Origin: JBKQVT01 sp963727245
GTDB taxonomy: Bacteria; Planctomycetota; Planctomycetia; Pirellulales; Thermoguttaceae
DNA length: 64,000 nucleotides
Reading direction: 5' to 3'
NCBI GenBank assembly: GCA_963727245.1
Contig: CAVSFO010000001.1
Location: forward strand, 372,001-436,000
Shown here: one piece after another, positions 45,362 through 54,775 of the stretch
Layout: each line of letters opens with the position of its first letter
Position numbering within the stretch: the stretch's first letter is position 1
Notes under the pieces: generated by a model
Seen by the model: the letters and a program-made list of their open reading frames with translations, nothing else
Database searches by the model: none
Told to the model about the DNA's origin: nothing
Made by a program: the position numbers and the translations under genes

Positions 45362-46594
45362 TCAAAACACCAGCCCGATGGCGGCGATGCGCTGCTCGGT
45401 GGCGGCCATCAGGGCGTCCTCGGCGGCCTCGTCGGTGGCCTCGTAGGTCGCCGAAAACCGCAGATACGCCCCCGCATCGTCCCACGGCACCGTGCAGATC
45501 GATTGCTCGGTGATGAGATAGTGGGCGGCCGCCTCGGCCGAGGCGAAATGCGGCCCGCCGCTGACGCCCTTGGGACTGGGCACGTAGAGGAAATACGATC
45601 CGCCGGGCACTCGGCAATCGAACCCGCAGCGACGCAGCACGGCCACCAGCTTCTTCAGCCGGCGATGATATTTCTCCCGCGTCCGCCGCGGGATTTCCTC
45701 GTCGTCCAAGGCCGCGACGGCCGCCTTCTGAATGGCGATGAACTGGCCGGAATCGCAGTTGTCCTTCACGTCGGCAAAGGCACGGACGATCCGCTCGTTG
45801 CCGCACACCCAGCCCATCCGCCAGCCGATCATGTTCCAGCCCTTGGAGAGCGAGTGGACCTCGACGCCCACCTCGCGGGCCCCGGGCACTTGCAGGAAAC
45901 TCAACGGCAGGCTCTCGTAGGTCAGCATCAGGTGGGCCGCATCCTGCACCACGACCACGCGGTTCTGCCGGGCGAACTCGATCACCCGGCTGTAGAACTC
46001 CGCCGTGACCAGCGCGCCCGTCGGGCTGTTGGGATAGTTCAACACCAGCAGCTTCGCCCGCCGGCAAACGTCCGCCGGGATGGCGTCCAAGTCGGGCAGG
46101 AAACCGTTCTCGGCCCGCAACGGCAGCCAATGGACCTGGCCGCCGTAATACTTCGTATGCGTGCCGGCCACCGGGTAGCCGGGCGTGGTCATCAGCGTCA
46201 CGTCGCCGGGGTTGATGAACACGGCCGGCAGCATCGCCAGCGCCGTCTTCGTGCCGATGCAATGGTTGATTCCGCTCACCGGATCGAGCCGCACCTCGAA
46301 TTCCCGCTGCATGAACCGCGCCGCCGCCTCCTTGAAGGCGGCGATGCCGTTGTCGGCGTAGCCGCGGTTCTCGGGCTTGCCGATCTCGGCGGCCATCACG
46401 CGGCGGACCGACTCGGCCGCCATCTCGTCGTTCTCGCCGATGCCGAAGTCGATCAGCCGCCGCTCGGGGTGCTCGGCCAGCGCCTTGCGCTTCGCCCGCT
46501 TGATCTTCTCGAACTTGTAGATTTCCGTGCCCTTGCCGTAGCGGCTGCCGCCGATGCGCTCGGCAAAGAGTTCCTGAAAATAAGGTTCGCTCAT
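45362..46594 (-). CDS. dapL: LL-diaminopimelate aminotransferase
   Basis: 410 residues, a class I/II PLP aminotransferase. The DapL-type N-terminus (F-A-E-R-I-G-G-S-R-Y-G-K-G-T-E-I-Y-K-F) is followed by D-F-G-I-G-E-N-D, Y-P-N-S-P-T-G and the PLP-lysine in S-L-S-K-G-W-N-M-I-G-W-R. It converts tetrahydrodipicolinate to LL-diaminopimelate in one step for lysine and peptidoglycan synthesis, the short route used by planctomycetes, chlamydiae and plants. No other lysine gene is adjacent. Confidence 0.85.
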   Translation of the reverse strand: MSEPYFQELFAERIGGSRYGKGTEIYKFEKIKRAKRKALAEHPERRLIDFGIGENDEMAAESVRRVMAAEIGKPENRGYADNGIAAFKEAAARFMQREFEVRLDPVSGINHCIGTKTALAMLPAVFINPGDVTLMTTPGYPVAGTHTKYYGGQVHWLPLRAENGFLPDLDAIPADVCRRAKLLVLNYPNSPTGALVTAEFYSRVIEFARQNRVVVVQDAAHLMLTYESLPLSFLQVPGAREVGVEVHSLSKGWNMIGWRMGWVCGNERIVRAFADVKDNCDSGQFIAIQKAAVAALDDEEIPRRTREKYHRRLKKLVAVLRRCGFDCRVPGGSYFLYVPSPKGVSGGPHFASAEAAAHYLITEQSICTVPWDDAGAYLRFSATYEATDEAAEDALMAATEQRIAAIGLVF

Positions 46595-46949
46595 GGGGCG
46601 TCCGGGGAAAAAGGGGGCCTGGATGGCACGATGGCGAGGTCGTCGAACATGAATACTCGCGCAGAGGCGCGGAGACGCTGAGGGGGAAGACGCAAGGGAT
46701 ACGTCTTCTCTCCCCTTCCGTCTTATCTTCTTTATATCTCTGCGTCCCTGCGTCTCTGCGCAAGATCTCTTTTCAACAACCTTGCCATCGTCCCAAGTTC
46801 ACTGCAACACCGGTTAGTCTAATGCAGAAACCGTGGCCAGGCAACGGGTGGGGGCGGTTTCGCGGGCCGTCGGCGGCACGGATAGTTGACTTTTTCGCCC
46901 GCTTCGCGGACCATGGTGGTGTGACAAGGAACCTCGAGGCTTGGCCGCC
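46595..46949. other. Divergent intergenic region with repeat
   Basis: 355 bases between dapL and the HEAT-repeat gene. The middle contains the inverted repeat at 46659-46761; no clear promoter found. Confidence 0.35.
46659..46761. repeat. CGCAGAG-type inverted repeat
   Basis: Left arm GCGCAGAGGCGCGGAGACGC (46659-46678) and right arm GCGTCCCTGCGTCTCTGCGC (46742-46761) pair imperfectly. Sequences of this kind (CGCAGAGACGCAGAG) are dispersed in many bacterial genomes. Confidence 0.6.
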
Positions 46950-48938
46950 ATGACGCCGCCCGATGCCCAGAGCACTGCCGCCCCCGAGCCCCGGCTCCGC
47001 TGGTATCAGTACCGTCTGCGCTCGCTCCTGCTGCTTATGCTTCTCTGCGTGATCGCCCTGAAGGTGCATGTGTTCCTGGTCAAGCAGCGGCGCATGAAGA
47101 TCGCCCGGGAGTGGGTGCAGGAGTGTTTGAATCAGAAGCATCCGGACGGTGCCTGGTGGTATCCGCAGACGCCCTGTCCCGCCCACCTGGAGCCGTCGGA
47201 GCGGCTGATCGTTTTGACGATGGCGGTGATGGACCTCGAATCGCCGCACCAGCGGATTGCCGGCCTGAAACTCTTGCTGGAAACCGAACCGGCAGCGGCG
47301 CTGCCAATGCTCCGCGAGGCCGTGGACGCGGAGCGCGACGGCGAAGTGCGCGCGTGGGAACTGCGCCTGCTCGGGCTCTGCCGCGATAAAGAGAGCGCCC
47401 AGCGGGTGGCTGTTTGCCTGGCGGACCCCGACGCCCGTGTCCGTGCGGCGGCGGTCGATGCCCTGGGGTTGATCCACTGTCCCGGCTATGGTGTTCCTCA
47501 GGGTCTCAGTTGGAATCGCCCCTTTGCTCTCGGGAGCAACCCGCCTATCGACCTCCGCCCACTAATCAGCACGGTATATTTCAAGGGAAATTCGCCGCGG
47601 GTCATCCCGTCGGACCGGCACCTGCCGAGCGGCGCAATCGACCTGCCGGAGTCCATGCGGACGACGCTGGAGACGATGATGCTCCGGGGGGCGACGAGCG
47701 ACGAGCGAGTTGCTGCCGCCCGTGCCCTGCTGGGCTGGCCGCCCGCCCATTACCGCTTCCGCGTGGCCGAATGGGGCATGTGGATCAACTGCGACGGGCA
47801 GTTGAAACTCGTGCAGTCGGTCATCGACGAGGTCCCCCAGTTCGTTCACCGCACGGGCAATACGGCCAGGTCGCTGGCGGACCGGCTGATTGAACCCATG
47901 CCCATGTTTTTTATCACGAAGCCGATTCTTCATCTCACTGCCGACCGGCCACTGGCGGCCGACGTCCAAGTCTTGATCGCGTCCGGGCGGCCCTGGTTCG
48001 CCTTTCCGCGGCCCGACGATTTTTCGCTGTCGTTTGCGGATATTTGGCAAATTGGGCCCGACTTTGATAAGGACCAACTGCCCAAGGGCACCTCGAAAGA
48101 CAAATTGGCGGAGCTGAATCCAATCGCAGAGGGATACCCGTGGATCGCCCCGCCGCATCGTACTTATCTCCCCGGAATCCAGGTGGGCGTCCGGGACCCG
48201 GCCGATGTGATTCCGTCTCTCGGGCTAAGGTGGCAGAGCCTCATTGTCTCGCCGCAGCGGCAGCCCTGGATGGTGCCGCCGCCGGTCGGCAACCCGGGTC
48301 ACTACGGCTGGTGGGAGCGGCTGCGAAAGGTGCCCTCTTCCTGGCTCAGCAGCCAGGGCGAGACCGAGCGGTTCCTCTACTACGACGGGCCGACGCGGTC
48401 GCGTTCGCCTGTCCTAGCCAGCATGAGCCGGAATATTTTGGACCTCATGTGCTCCCAGGCGAGCACGAGGAGGACCATCTTGGACTTCCGGAGCCCCGCG
48501 GATCCGGCACGCGACCTCAAGGACCGACAGGAGATGGACGGAAACCAGGGACCGGACGGTCCTGAGTTCCTCGTTCAAGACTCAGAAGGCCCGCGGGGGC
48601 GAGGTCACGGAATTTATGTTGAGGTCGCTGGTGGACACGCCGTCGCAAAGATTGTGCCCGTGAGGTACGGCAAAAGCGAGGTGGACCTCGCCGAAATCGC
48701 GCCGATCACCGGCGCCGCCGTGACAAAGCTATTCTTGGGTCTGCTCACTGACTACGGCCTGACCGCCGACGAAGCAGCCGGGCTGGTGGACGTGTGGAAG
48801 CAGCAGTTCTTCCAGACCCGGGGCAGGCGATTGCTGGTCATCCTCCCGGCGGCCGACTACGACGCCATGTGCCCGTTGCGCGTCCGCCCCGCGCCGACGG
48901 AACTGGTGCGCCTGGCCATTGTGCTGACGGAGTTGTGA
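46950..48938 (+). CDS. Membrane-anchored protein with HEAT-like repeats
   Basis: 662 residues. One N-terminal membrane helix (about 22-42, R-S-L-L-L-L-M-L-L-C-V-I-A-L-K) is followed by helical repeats (V-R-A-A-A-V-D-A-L-G-L-I near 170, typical of HEAT/PBS-lyase repeats) and a long region without recognised domains. The C-terminal 100 residues (L-L-T-D-Y-G-L-T-A-D-E-A-A-G-L-V) may form a separate domain. ATG 46950 is preferred to the TTG at 46941. Function unknown. Confidence 0.6.
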   Translation: MTPPDAQSTAAPEPRLRWYQYRLRSLLLLMLLCVIALKVHVFLVKQRRMKIAREWVQECLNQKHPDGAWWYPQTPCPAHLEPSERLIVLTMAVMDLESPHQRIAGLKLLLETEPAAALPMLREAVDAERDGEVRAWELRLLGLCRDKESAQRVAVCLADPDARVRAAAVDALGLIHCPGYGVPQGLSWNRPFALGSNPPIDLRPLISTVYFKGNSPRVIPSDRHLPSGAIDLPESMRTTLETMMLRGATSDERVAAARALLGWPPAHYRFRVAEWGMWINCDGQLKLVQSVIDEVPQFVHRTGNTARSLADRLIEPMPMFFITKPILHLTADRPLAADVQVLIASGRPWFAFPRPDDFSLSFADIWQIGPDFDKDQLPKGTSKDKLAELNPIAEGYPWIAPPHRTYLPGIQVGVRDPADVIPSLGLRWQSLIVSPQRQPWMVPPPVGNPGHYGWWERLRKVPSSWLSSQGETERFLYYDGPTRSRSPVLASMSRNILDLMCSQASTRRTILDFRSPADPARDLKDRQEMDGNQGPDGPEFLVQDSEGPRGRGHGIYVEVAGGHAVAKIVPVRYGKSEVDLAEIAPITGAAVTKLFLGLLTDYGLTADEAAGLVDVWKQQFFQTRGRRLLVILPAADYDAMCPLRVRPAPTELVRLAIVLTEL

Positions 48939-48958
48939 GGCGGGAAACGTCTTAGCGT

Positions 48959-49042
48959 GTAGGGTGGGTCGAGCGCAGCGAGCCCCACCAACTGCGCGTT
49001 GGACATTTCATGGTGGGGCTCGCTGCGCTCGACCCACCCTAC
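48959..49042. repeat. GTAGGGTGGG palindrome (short form)
   Basis: 84 bp with inverted arms GTAGGGTGGGTCGAGCGCAG and its complement at the right, and inner AGCCCCACCA/TGGTGGGGCT. It lies between convergent genes. It shares only the ends with the 140-bp elements. Confidence 0.8.
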
Positions 49043-49057
49043 AATTCGCAGCCGACC

Positions 49058-49936
49058 CTACGTGCCGCGGGAGCCGTAAAACGCGGCCACGGGCAGGCCG
49101 GTGCGAACGCGGACCAACTCGGCCAGTCCGTCGACCTCCTCCTGCGATAGCGCGGCGACCCACGCTTCGGCGGGCGGGCGGGCGACGGTGTGAATCTGCA
49201 CCAGCTTGATCCGTCCCCCGGCAGCCGTCAACTCGCGGAGCCGGTAGCAATAGGCCTCTTGTTCGGCCAGCGTGGGCGGCTGGTCGTAAAGACGCATGAA
49301 GAGCGATTGAATCACGATGGGCCGCGCCCGGGCCGCCAAGAGCAAGTTGTCCAGGATCCGCCGGAAGCTCACCACCGAGCGCACCACTTGCTGGTAGTAG
49401 GCCTCCGTGCCGGCGTCGAGCTTGGCCCAAATCTCGCCGTTGTTGGCGTCCAAGACCTCCAACGCCCGCGCCACCGCCTCGCGATGGAACATGCTGGCAT
49501 TGGTGATCAACACCAGCTTGAGCTGGTCGAGCCGATGCTGCTGGCGCACCTCCGCGCATAGGCCCACCACGTCGGCGAAATTCGTGTACGTCGTCGGCTC
49601 GCCGTCCCCGCTCAGGGCAATGTCGTTGAGCCGGCGGAGGGCCTCGGGCGTGTGGCGAAACGGCTCCTCGGCGAAGAGCTGGCCGGACGTGACCAGCTCG
49701 ATCATCTGGTCCAGCTCGTCGCGGAGCCGTTGCAGGTCGACGAACACCTTTTCGACCGCTTCGCCGCGATTGACCTGGCAGTAGGCGCAATGGAAGTTGC
49801 AGATCTTATCGATGTTCAGATTGACGCCGATCGAGATGCCGCCGGCCCGGCGACTGAGCACCGGGTACACGTACCGATTGGCCTGGAAGCTGCGGGGGTG
49901 GTTCTGAAACAAGGAAGCGACCGCGGGTTGGTTCAT
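49058..49936 (-). CDS. Radical SAM protein
   Basis: 292 residues. The 4Fe-4S motif is C-x3-C-x2-C in K-I-C-N-F-H-C-A-Y-C-Q-V-N near residue 45, followed by S-G-D-G-E-P-T, the glycine-rich SAM strand. It ends without an extra cysteine cluster. It resembles COG0731-type (wybutosine-like) radical SAM proteins; the substrate is unknown. The start ATG 49934-49936 is preferred because upstream in-frame sequence is arginine-rich non-coding-like. Confidence 0.8.
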   Translation of the reverse strand: MNQPAVASLFQNHPRSFQANRYVYPVLSRRAGGISIGVNLNIDKICNFHCAYCQVNRGEAVEKVFVDLQRLRDELDQMIELVTSGQLFAEEPFRHTPEALRRLNDIALSGDGEPTTYTNFADVVGLCAEVRQQHRLDQLKLVLITNASMFHREAVARALEVLDANNGEIWAKLDAGTEAYYQQVVRSVVSFRRILDNLLLAARARPIVIQSLFMRLYDQPPTLAEQEAYCYRLRELTAAGGRIKLVQIHTVARPPAEAWVAALSQEEVDGLAELVRVRTGLPVAAFYGSRGT

Positions 49937-50019
49937 CGGGGCAGAACAAGCGCAGGGTGGTGGGATCGAACGTGGCCGCGCGCGAGGCGGCCTTCGGCAG
50001 GGCCGGACGTAGGCGCGAT

Positions 50020-50307
50020 TCACGCCCGCCGCAACGTGGTGAACTCGTCGAGTGTCACCATGGTCAATTCGCCGTCGGCCAGTCGCAGCAGGACGGTGTC
50101 GCTGAAGACCTTGTCGTCGAAGTTCCGCTGGAAATGCAGACCGTGCCGTGCGCGCTCGATGCGCACCACGCTTCCGACAATCTTCGTCTTCCACTTGCGA
50201 AGGCCGACGGTAACGAAATGGTCCACCTCAACGCGGTCGCCGGGCGTCAACTCGTCCAACAACTCCCGGCCCTCATTGGGGATGGCACTGATAACAGATA
50301 ACATCAT
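50020..50307 (-). CDS. Small hypothetical protein
   Basis: 95 residues with AAGGGT before the ATG-ATG start. It reads as a small beta-barrel-like protein (G-D-R-V-E-V-D-H-F-V-T-V-G-L, then K-I-V-G-S-V-V-R-I-E-R). It is separated by 83 bases from the radical SAM gene downstream and may be cotranscribed. No family recognised. Confidence 0.6.
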   Translation of the reverse strand: MMLSVISAIPNEGRELLDELTPGDRVEVDHFVTVGLRKWKTKIVGSVVRIERARHGLHFQRNFDDKVFSDTVLLRLADGELTMVTLDEFTTLRRA

Positions 50308-50684
50308 GTTTACCCTTCAGTTAGCCCTTACGAGGCCGATCATTATTGTTACATTCGTCAAATCAATTACAACCCCCCCAACCCGAAAGAGTTAGGAAAA
50401 AGCATCAGCGGCGACTGCGGGGAAAGGACTACCGCCGGCGGTTCTTTGCTTCTCCTTCCCCCTTCCGCCCTCCGCCTTTACTTGCGTGGCGTCGTGCTGC
50501 TGCCGGGTTATCCGGTGGCTGACGCCACCGGCTCGGGTCTCTTGTTTTCCTTCCGCCTTCCGCCCTCCGCTTCCGCCTTTACTTGCGTGGCGTCGTGGTG
50601 CCGCCGGGTTATCCGGTGGCTGACGCCACCGGCTCGGGTCTCTTGTTTTCCTTCCCCCTTCCGCCCTCCGCCCTCCGCCTTTCG
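50308..50684. other. Intergenic region with tandem repeat
   Basis: 377 bases between the small hypothetical gene and ilvC. Most of it is the tandem repeat at 50477-50679 and related CTTCCGCCCTCCGCC runs. The left part (50308-50400) is AT-richer and probably carries the promoter of the leftward gene at 50307. Confidence 0.45.
50477..50679. repeat. Two tandem copies of a 101-bp unit
   Basis: Units 50477-50577 and 50578-50679 are nearly identical. Each begins TTTACTTGCGTGGCGTCGTG, contains the palindrome CCGGTGGCTGACGCCACCGG and ends in CTTCCGCCCTCCGC runs. A further partial CTTCCGCCCTCCGCC precedes them. It lies five bases from the ilvC stop. Confidence 0.85.
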
Positions 50685-51689
50685 TCAAACTTCCTTGGCG
50701 TTGATCCAGGCCATCAGCCGGCGAAGTCCGCGGCCGACCTGTTCGACGAGGTGGTTGCGCTCGCGGCGGCGCAGGGCCTTGAACGAGGGGGCGTTGGCCT
50801 TGTTTTCCAGGATCCATTCGCGGGCGAAGCGGCCGTCCTGGATCTCCGCCAGGATGCGCTTCATTTCCGCCTTGGTCTCGTCGGTGATGATCCGCGGCCC
50901 GCGGGTGTAATCGCCGTACTCGGCGGTGTTGGAAATGCTGTAGCGCATGTAGTTCAGGCCGCCCTGATAGATCAGGTCGACGATCAGTTTCAACTCGTGA
51001 ACGCACTCGAAATAGGCCATTTCCGGCTGGTAGCCGGCCTCGACGAGGGTCTCGAAGCCGGCCTTGACCAACGCGCTGACGCCGCCGCAAAGGACCACTT
51101 GCTCGCCGAACAGGTCGGTCTCGGTCTCCTCGGCGAAGGTGGTTTCGATGACGCCGGCGCGGGTGCCGCCGATGCCCTTGGCATAGGCCAGGCCGATAGC
51201 AAAGGCATCTTTGCCAGCACCTTCACCCAGGGCGATCAGGCAGGGGACGCCGGCGCCGCGGACGAATTCCGCCCGCACCAGGTGCCCCGGTCCCTTGGGG
51301 GCGACCAGCACCGTGGAGACGCCCTTGGGCACTTCGAACTGGCCGAAGTGGACATTGAAGCCGTGCGAGCAAATCAGCACCTTGCCCGGCGAAAGCTGGT
51401 CGCGGATATGCGTGCGGAAGATGTCGGCCTGGAGTTCGTCGGGGGCCAGGATGGTGATGATGTCGGCGGCCTTGGCCGCCTCGGCGGCGGAGACCGGCTG
51501 AAAGCCGTCTTTGACCGCCAGGGCGTAGTTGGCCGTGTCCGGCAGCTCGGCCACGATGACCTTGCAGCCGCTGTCGCGCAAATTCTGGGCGTGGGCGTGC
51601 CCCTGCGAGCCGTAGCCCAAAATGGCGATTGTCTTGTTCTTCAGCAGCGCCAGATCGGCGTCTTTGTCGTAATAGATTTTGGCGGGCAT
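50685..51689 (-). CDS. ilvC: Ketol-acid reductoisomerase
   Basis: 334 residues, the short class I KARI. It has the NADPH-binding G-Y-G-S-Q-G-H-A-H-A-Q-N-L near residue 25, the metal-binding E-x-E-T-D-L-F-G near 190 and C-V-H-E-L-K-L near 230. It converts acetolactate or acetohydroxybutyrate to the dihydroxy acids of valine, leucine and isoleucine synthesis. M-P-A-K-I-Y-Y-D at 51687-51689 is the homologous start. It follows ilvN by 91 bases with a palindrome between them. Confidence 0.95.
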   Translation of the reverse strand: MPAKIYYDKDADLALLKNKTIAILGYGSQGHAHAQNLRDSGCKVIVAELPDTANYALAVKDGFQPVSAAEAAKAADIITILAPDELQADIFRTHIRDQLSPGKVLICSHGFNVHFGQFEVPKGVSTVLVAPKGPGHLVRAEFVRGAGVPCLIALGEGAGKDAFAIGLAYAKGIGGTRAGVIETTFAEETETDLFGEQVVLCGGVSALVKAGFETLVEAGYQPEMAYFECVHELKLIVDLIYQGGLNYMRYSISNTAEYGDYTRGPRIITDETKAEMKRILAEIQDGRFAREWILENKANAPSFKALRRRERNHLVEQVGRGLRRLMAWINAKEV

Positions 51690-51726
51690 AACTCTTGGTA
51701 CTCCAGGATCCCTTAGCGATTCAGAA

Positions 51727-51770
51727 GGGGACAGTCCCATTGTCGACGAACGAAAATCGGGACAGTCCCC
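51727..51770. repeat. GGGGACAGTCCC-family palindrome (copy in ilv operon)
   Basis: 44 bp, GGGGACAGTCCC to GGGACAGTCCCC with a GTCGACGAACGAAAA centre. It stands between ilvN and ilvC, where it would be part of the message and could alter stability or attenuation. Confidence 0.8.
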
Positions 51771-51780
51771 AGGTTAGTCT

Positions 51781-52278
51781 CTACGTTTCCCCGTCGCCGT
51801 TCCGCTTGCCGCGGACCATGGCGATACGTCCGGTGCGGGCCAACTCGATGATGCCCAGCGGCCGCATCATCTCGATAAACGCCTCGATCTTGCCTTCCTG
51901 GCCCGAAATCTCGATGATGACCACCTCGGGGGCGACATCCACGATCCGGCCGCGGAAAATGTCGGTCAGTTGGGAAATCTCCGTGCGGCGCTCGGCCGGT
52001 GCGGCCACCTTGATCAGCATCAAGTCGCGCTCCACGTGGTCCTGCGAGCTGATGTTGTCGACGCGGACCACGGTGACGATCTTTTCCAACTGCTTGCGGA
52101 CCTGCTCCAGGACGCTGTCGTCGCCGACCACCACGAAGGTCATCCGCGACAGGTGGGGGTCCTCTGTCTCCCCCACCGCGAGGCTGTCGATATTGTAACC
52201 CCGCGAGGCCAGCATCCCCGAGATGTGCGACAGCACCCCGGGCACGTTTTGGACCAACGCGGACAGCACGTGACGCAT
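51781..52278 (-). CDS. ilvN: Acetolactate synthase small (regulatory) subunit
   Basis: 165 residues. The ACT domain begins V-L-S-A-L-V-Q-N-V-P-G-V-L-S-H-I-S-G, followed by G-Y-N-I-D-S-L-A-V-G and a second, C-terminal ACT-like half. It binds valine and controls the catalytic subunit IlvB, whose gene is not in the window. It lies directly upstream of ilvC, the usual order. Confidence 0.9.
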   Translation of the reverse strand: MRHVLSALVQNVPGVLSHISGMLASRGYNIDSLAVGETEDPHLSRMTFVVVGDDSVLEQVRKQLEKIVTVVRVDNISSQDHVERDLMLIKVAAPAERRTEISQLTDIFRGRIVDVAPEVVIIEISGQEGKIEAFIEMMRPLGIIELARTGRIAMVRGKRNGDGET

Positions 52279-52422
52279 GGCAGACTCCGAATCACCGGAA
52301 AAGTGCCATCATACCCCCCCGAAAGCCCTCGGGCAAGAGGCTTTGCGGGAGCGGAAGGCGGGGGCGGGGTGCTGACGGGCAGGAAGGGAACGGCCAAGCG
52401 GGGCTACCGGCCAGCGCCACGA

Positions 52423-53226
52423 TCAGACCGCCCGGTTGAAGTCGCGCATAGCACCACGTGCACCCCGTTGGGTCCATTGGCCCGAGCCGTAGCGGCTTTC
52501 CACCAGGGCGGCGGCCCGTAAGTCCTCCGCCGGCGTTCGCGCTGCCGGCGTCCAGGCCACCGCGAGCCGGCGGGCCAGTCTTTCCAACCACAGCCCGGCC
52601 AGTTGCTCGGCGTCCACGCTCTTGCCGGCGGCGTCCTCCAGGGCGGGCAGCTCCGGGGCGGCCGGCGAACGCCGCAGGAGGATGCTGCCGTGCTGCAGCA
52701 CGGCGCCACGGCGACGCCGCTGGGCGCTGCCCGCGACCTTCGTCTGCCCCACCAGAACGTCGCCGGCCGTGCGGCGCTGGAAACAGAGAAAAGGGGTCAG
52801 AACTATTTTTTCGGCGGCGTCCCGGCTGGCGGAGTCGATAAATAGTTCTGACCCCTTTTCCGCGGCGATGCCCAGGCGGGCCAGCGCGTCGATCAGGCTG
52901 CCGTGGGCGGCATCGTAGAGCGCGTCCCGGCGGGCTGCCAGCGGGTGGCCGGCGTGGACGACCAGGCTGTACGTCAACTCGGCGTCGTGCACGATCGCCC
53001 CGCCGCCGGTCAGCCGCCGCACGGCCGGGCAGTCCCGGCTGGGGCCGTGGCGGGTGCGATCCTGGTACTCCTGAAAATACCCCAGCGACAGCGTCGCTTC
53101 CTGCCAACGATACAGTCGCAGGCAGCAGCCGCCGTGCTCGGCCGACCATTCCAGCAGCATTTCGTCGACGGCCATGTTCCAGGCGCCGGGGCCCGGCGGG
53201 TCGGTCAACAGCCTGCACTCGATCAT
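52423..53226 (-). CDS. Lipoate-protein ligase A-like protein
   Basis: 267 residues of the biotin/lipoate ligase fold. R-R-L-T-G-G-G-A-I-V-H-D (70-81) binds the acyl-adenylate, and K163 in G-Q-T-K-V-A-G-S-A-Q-R is the expected lysine. It probably attaches lipoate or octanoate to GcvH or similar carriers, fitting its place 69 bases after gcvPB. Residues about 123-146 are encoded by a palindromic repeat (52789-52859) lying in frame in a loop between the two conserved cores. No LplA C-terminal domain is present. Confidence 0.8.
   Translation of the reverse strand: MIECRLLTDPPGPGAWNMAVDEMLLEWSAEHGGCCLRLYRWQEATLSLGYFQEYQDRTRHGPSRDCPAVRRLTGGGAIVHDAELTYSLVVHAGHPLAARRDALYDAAHGSLIDALARLGIAAEKGSELFIDSASRDAAEKIVLTPFLCFQRRTAGDVLVGQTKVAGSAQRRRRGAVLQHGSILLRRSPAAPELPALEDAAGKSVDAEQLAGLWLERLARRLAVAWTPAARTPAEDLRAAALVESRYGSGQWTQRGARGAMRDFNRAV
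52789..52859. repeat. Palindromic repeat inside the ligase coding frame
   Basis: Perfect 20-bp inverted arms, AAAAGGGGTCAGAACTATTT (52789-52808) and its complement (52840-52859), around a 31-base centre. Such GGGGTCAGAAC palindromes are of the REP type. On the minus strand the element is translated without a stop into about 24 residues of the ligase. Confidence 0.85.
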
Positions 53227-53295
53227 GGCAGCTTCGCCCCCGCCCGCGCAGTCAGCGGGCTTTTCTCCAATTCCCTGGTCCCTGGCCCCTGGTCC

Positions 53296-54746
53296 CTATT
53301 CCTTCCACTTCAGCACCGGCTGCCGCGCCGCCCGCACTTCGTCGGGACGGCTCACCGGCGTCGTGTGCGGGGCGTCGTGCAAGGTCTCCGGAGGTTCTTC
53401 CGTAATGCGGAACAGCGCTTCGACGAAGGCATCCAACGTGGCCTTGCTCTCGGTTTCCGTCGGCTCGATCATGACCGCCTCCTTGACGATCAGCGGGAAG
53501 TAGACGGTGGGGGCGTGGAAGCCGTAGTCCAAGAGCCGCTTGGCGATGTCCATGGCGGTGATGCCCCGCTCGGCCTTGAGCTGGGCCGCCGACGCGACGA
53601 ACTCGTGCATGCAGCGGTCGCCCTGGGGGACGGGCAGGATGTGCTTGACGCGGGCCAGCAGATAGTTGGCGTTGAGGACGGCGTTCTCGGCGATGCGGCG
53701 CAGGCCGTCCGGCCCGTGAGTCAACAGGTAGCAGTACATCCGCACCAGCACGCCGGTGTTGCCGAAGAAGGCCCGCACGCGGCCGATCGACTTGGGCCGG
53801 TCATAGTCGAGCCGGCAGCCTTGCTTGCCGGCGACGACCAGGGGCGTGGGCAGGTAGGGGGCCAGCTTGCCGCTGACGGCGATCGGGCCGGCGCCTGGGC
53901 CGCCGCCGCCGTGCGGGCCGCTGAAGGTCTTGTGCGGGTTGAAGTGCATGAGGTCGGCGCCGAAGTCGCCGGGCGCGCGATGCCCAGGATGGCGTTCATG
54001 TTGGCGCCGTCCAGATAGACCAGTCCGCCCACGTCATGGACCATGCGGGCGATCTGCTCGATGCGCGGCTCGAACATCCCCAGCGTGTTGGGATTGGTAA
54101 TCATGAAGGCGGCCACGCGCTGGTCGAGATGGGCGGCCAGGTCGTCGACGTCGACGAACCCGTCGGGCGTGCTCCGCACCGGCACGGTGTGGAAACCGGC
54201 CATGGCGGCGCTGGCGGGATTGGTGCCGTGGGCGCCGTCGGGAATGAGCACGACGGAGCGCGGTTGTTTGAGGTCGCGGAAGTAGGCCGCCGCCACCAGC
54301 ATCGAGGTCAGCTCGCCGTGGGCGCCGGCCGCCGGCTGCAAGGAGACCGCCTCCAGGCCGGCGATTTCCGCCAGCATCTGCTGGGCGCGGTAGAGCAGCT
54401 CCAACAGGCCTTGCAACGTCCGCTCCGGCTGATAGGGGTGCAGGGCGATCATGCCGGGCAGGGCGGCCAGGCGCTCGTTCCGCTTGGGGTTGTACTTCAT
54501 CGTGCAGGAGCCCAGCGGATAGAAGTGCGTATCGACCGACATGTTGAGCGTGGAGAGGTTGACGAAGTGCCGCACCAGTTCCGGCTCGGGCAGTTCCGGC
54601 AGCGGCGGCGGCGCCGCGGCCAAGGCCGCCGGCGGCAACAGCTCCGCCACCGGCCGGCAGGGCACGTCGGGCGGCGGAAACCGCACCGAGCGGCAGCCGG
54701 TCTTGGAAAGTTCAAACAGCGGTCTGGTGGCACGGGTGTTTCGCAT
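53296..54746 (-). CDS. gcvPB: Glycine decarboxylase subunit 2 (one frame break)
   Basis: About 483 residues restored. S-C-T-M-K-Y-N-P-K near residue 80 and the PLP-binding lysine in F-N-P-H-K-T-F-S-G-P-H-G-G-G-G are diagnostic for GcvPB, the PLP half of split P-protein. It decarboxylates glycine and transfers the aminomethyl group to lipoyl-GcvH. The frame changes near 53970-53975, where one base joins I-L-G-I-A-R-P to G-D-F-G-A-D-L-M-H-F. ATG 54744-54746 is chosen; a TTG at 54767 is an alternative. Confidence 0.9.
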
Positions 54747-54775
54747 ATCGGCGTCAATTGCCCCCAAGTATCATT

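Noticed and set aside
50477..50679. Tandem repeat considered as CRISPR or a replication-origin iteron set
   Set aside because: Only two 101-bp units with no spacers and no replication gene nearby.
53296..54746. gcvPB as a pseudogene
   Set aside because: Both halves are fully conserved around a single-base change, with the catalytic motifs intact; an assembly error is more likely.
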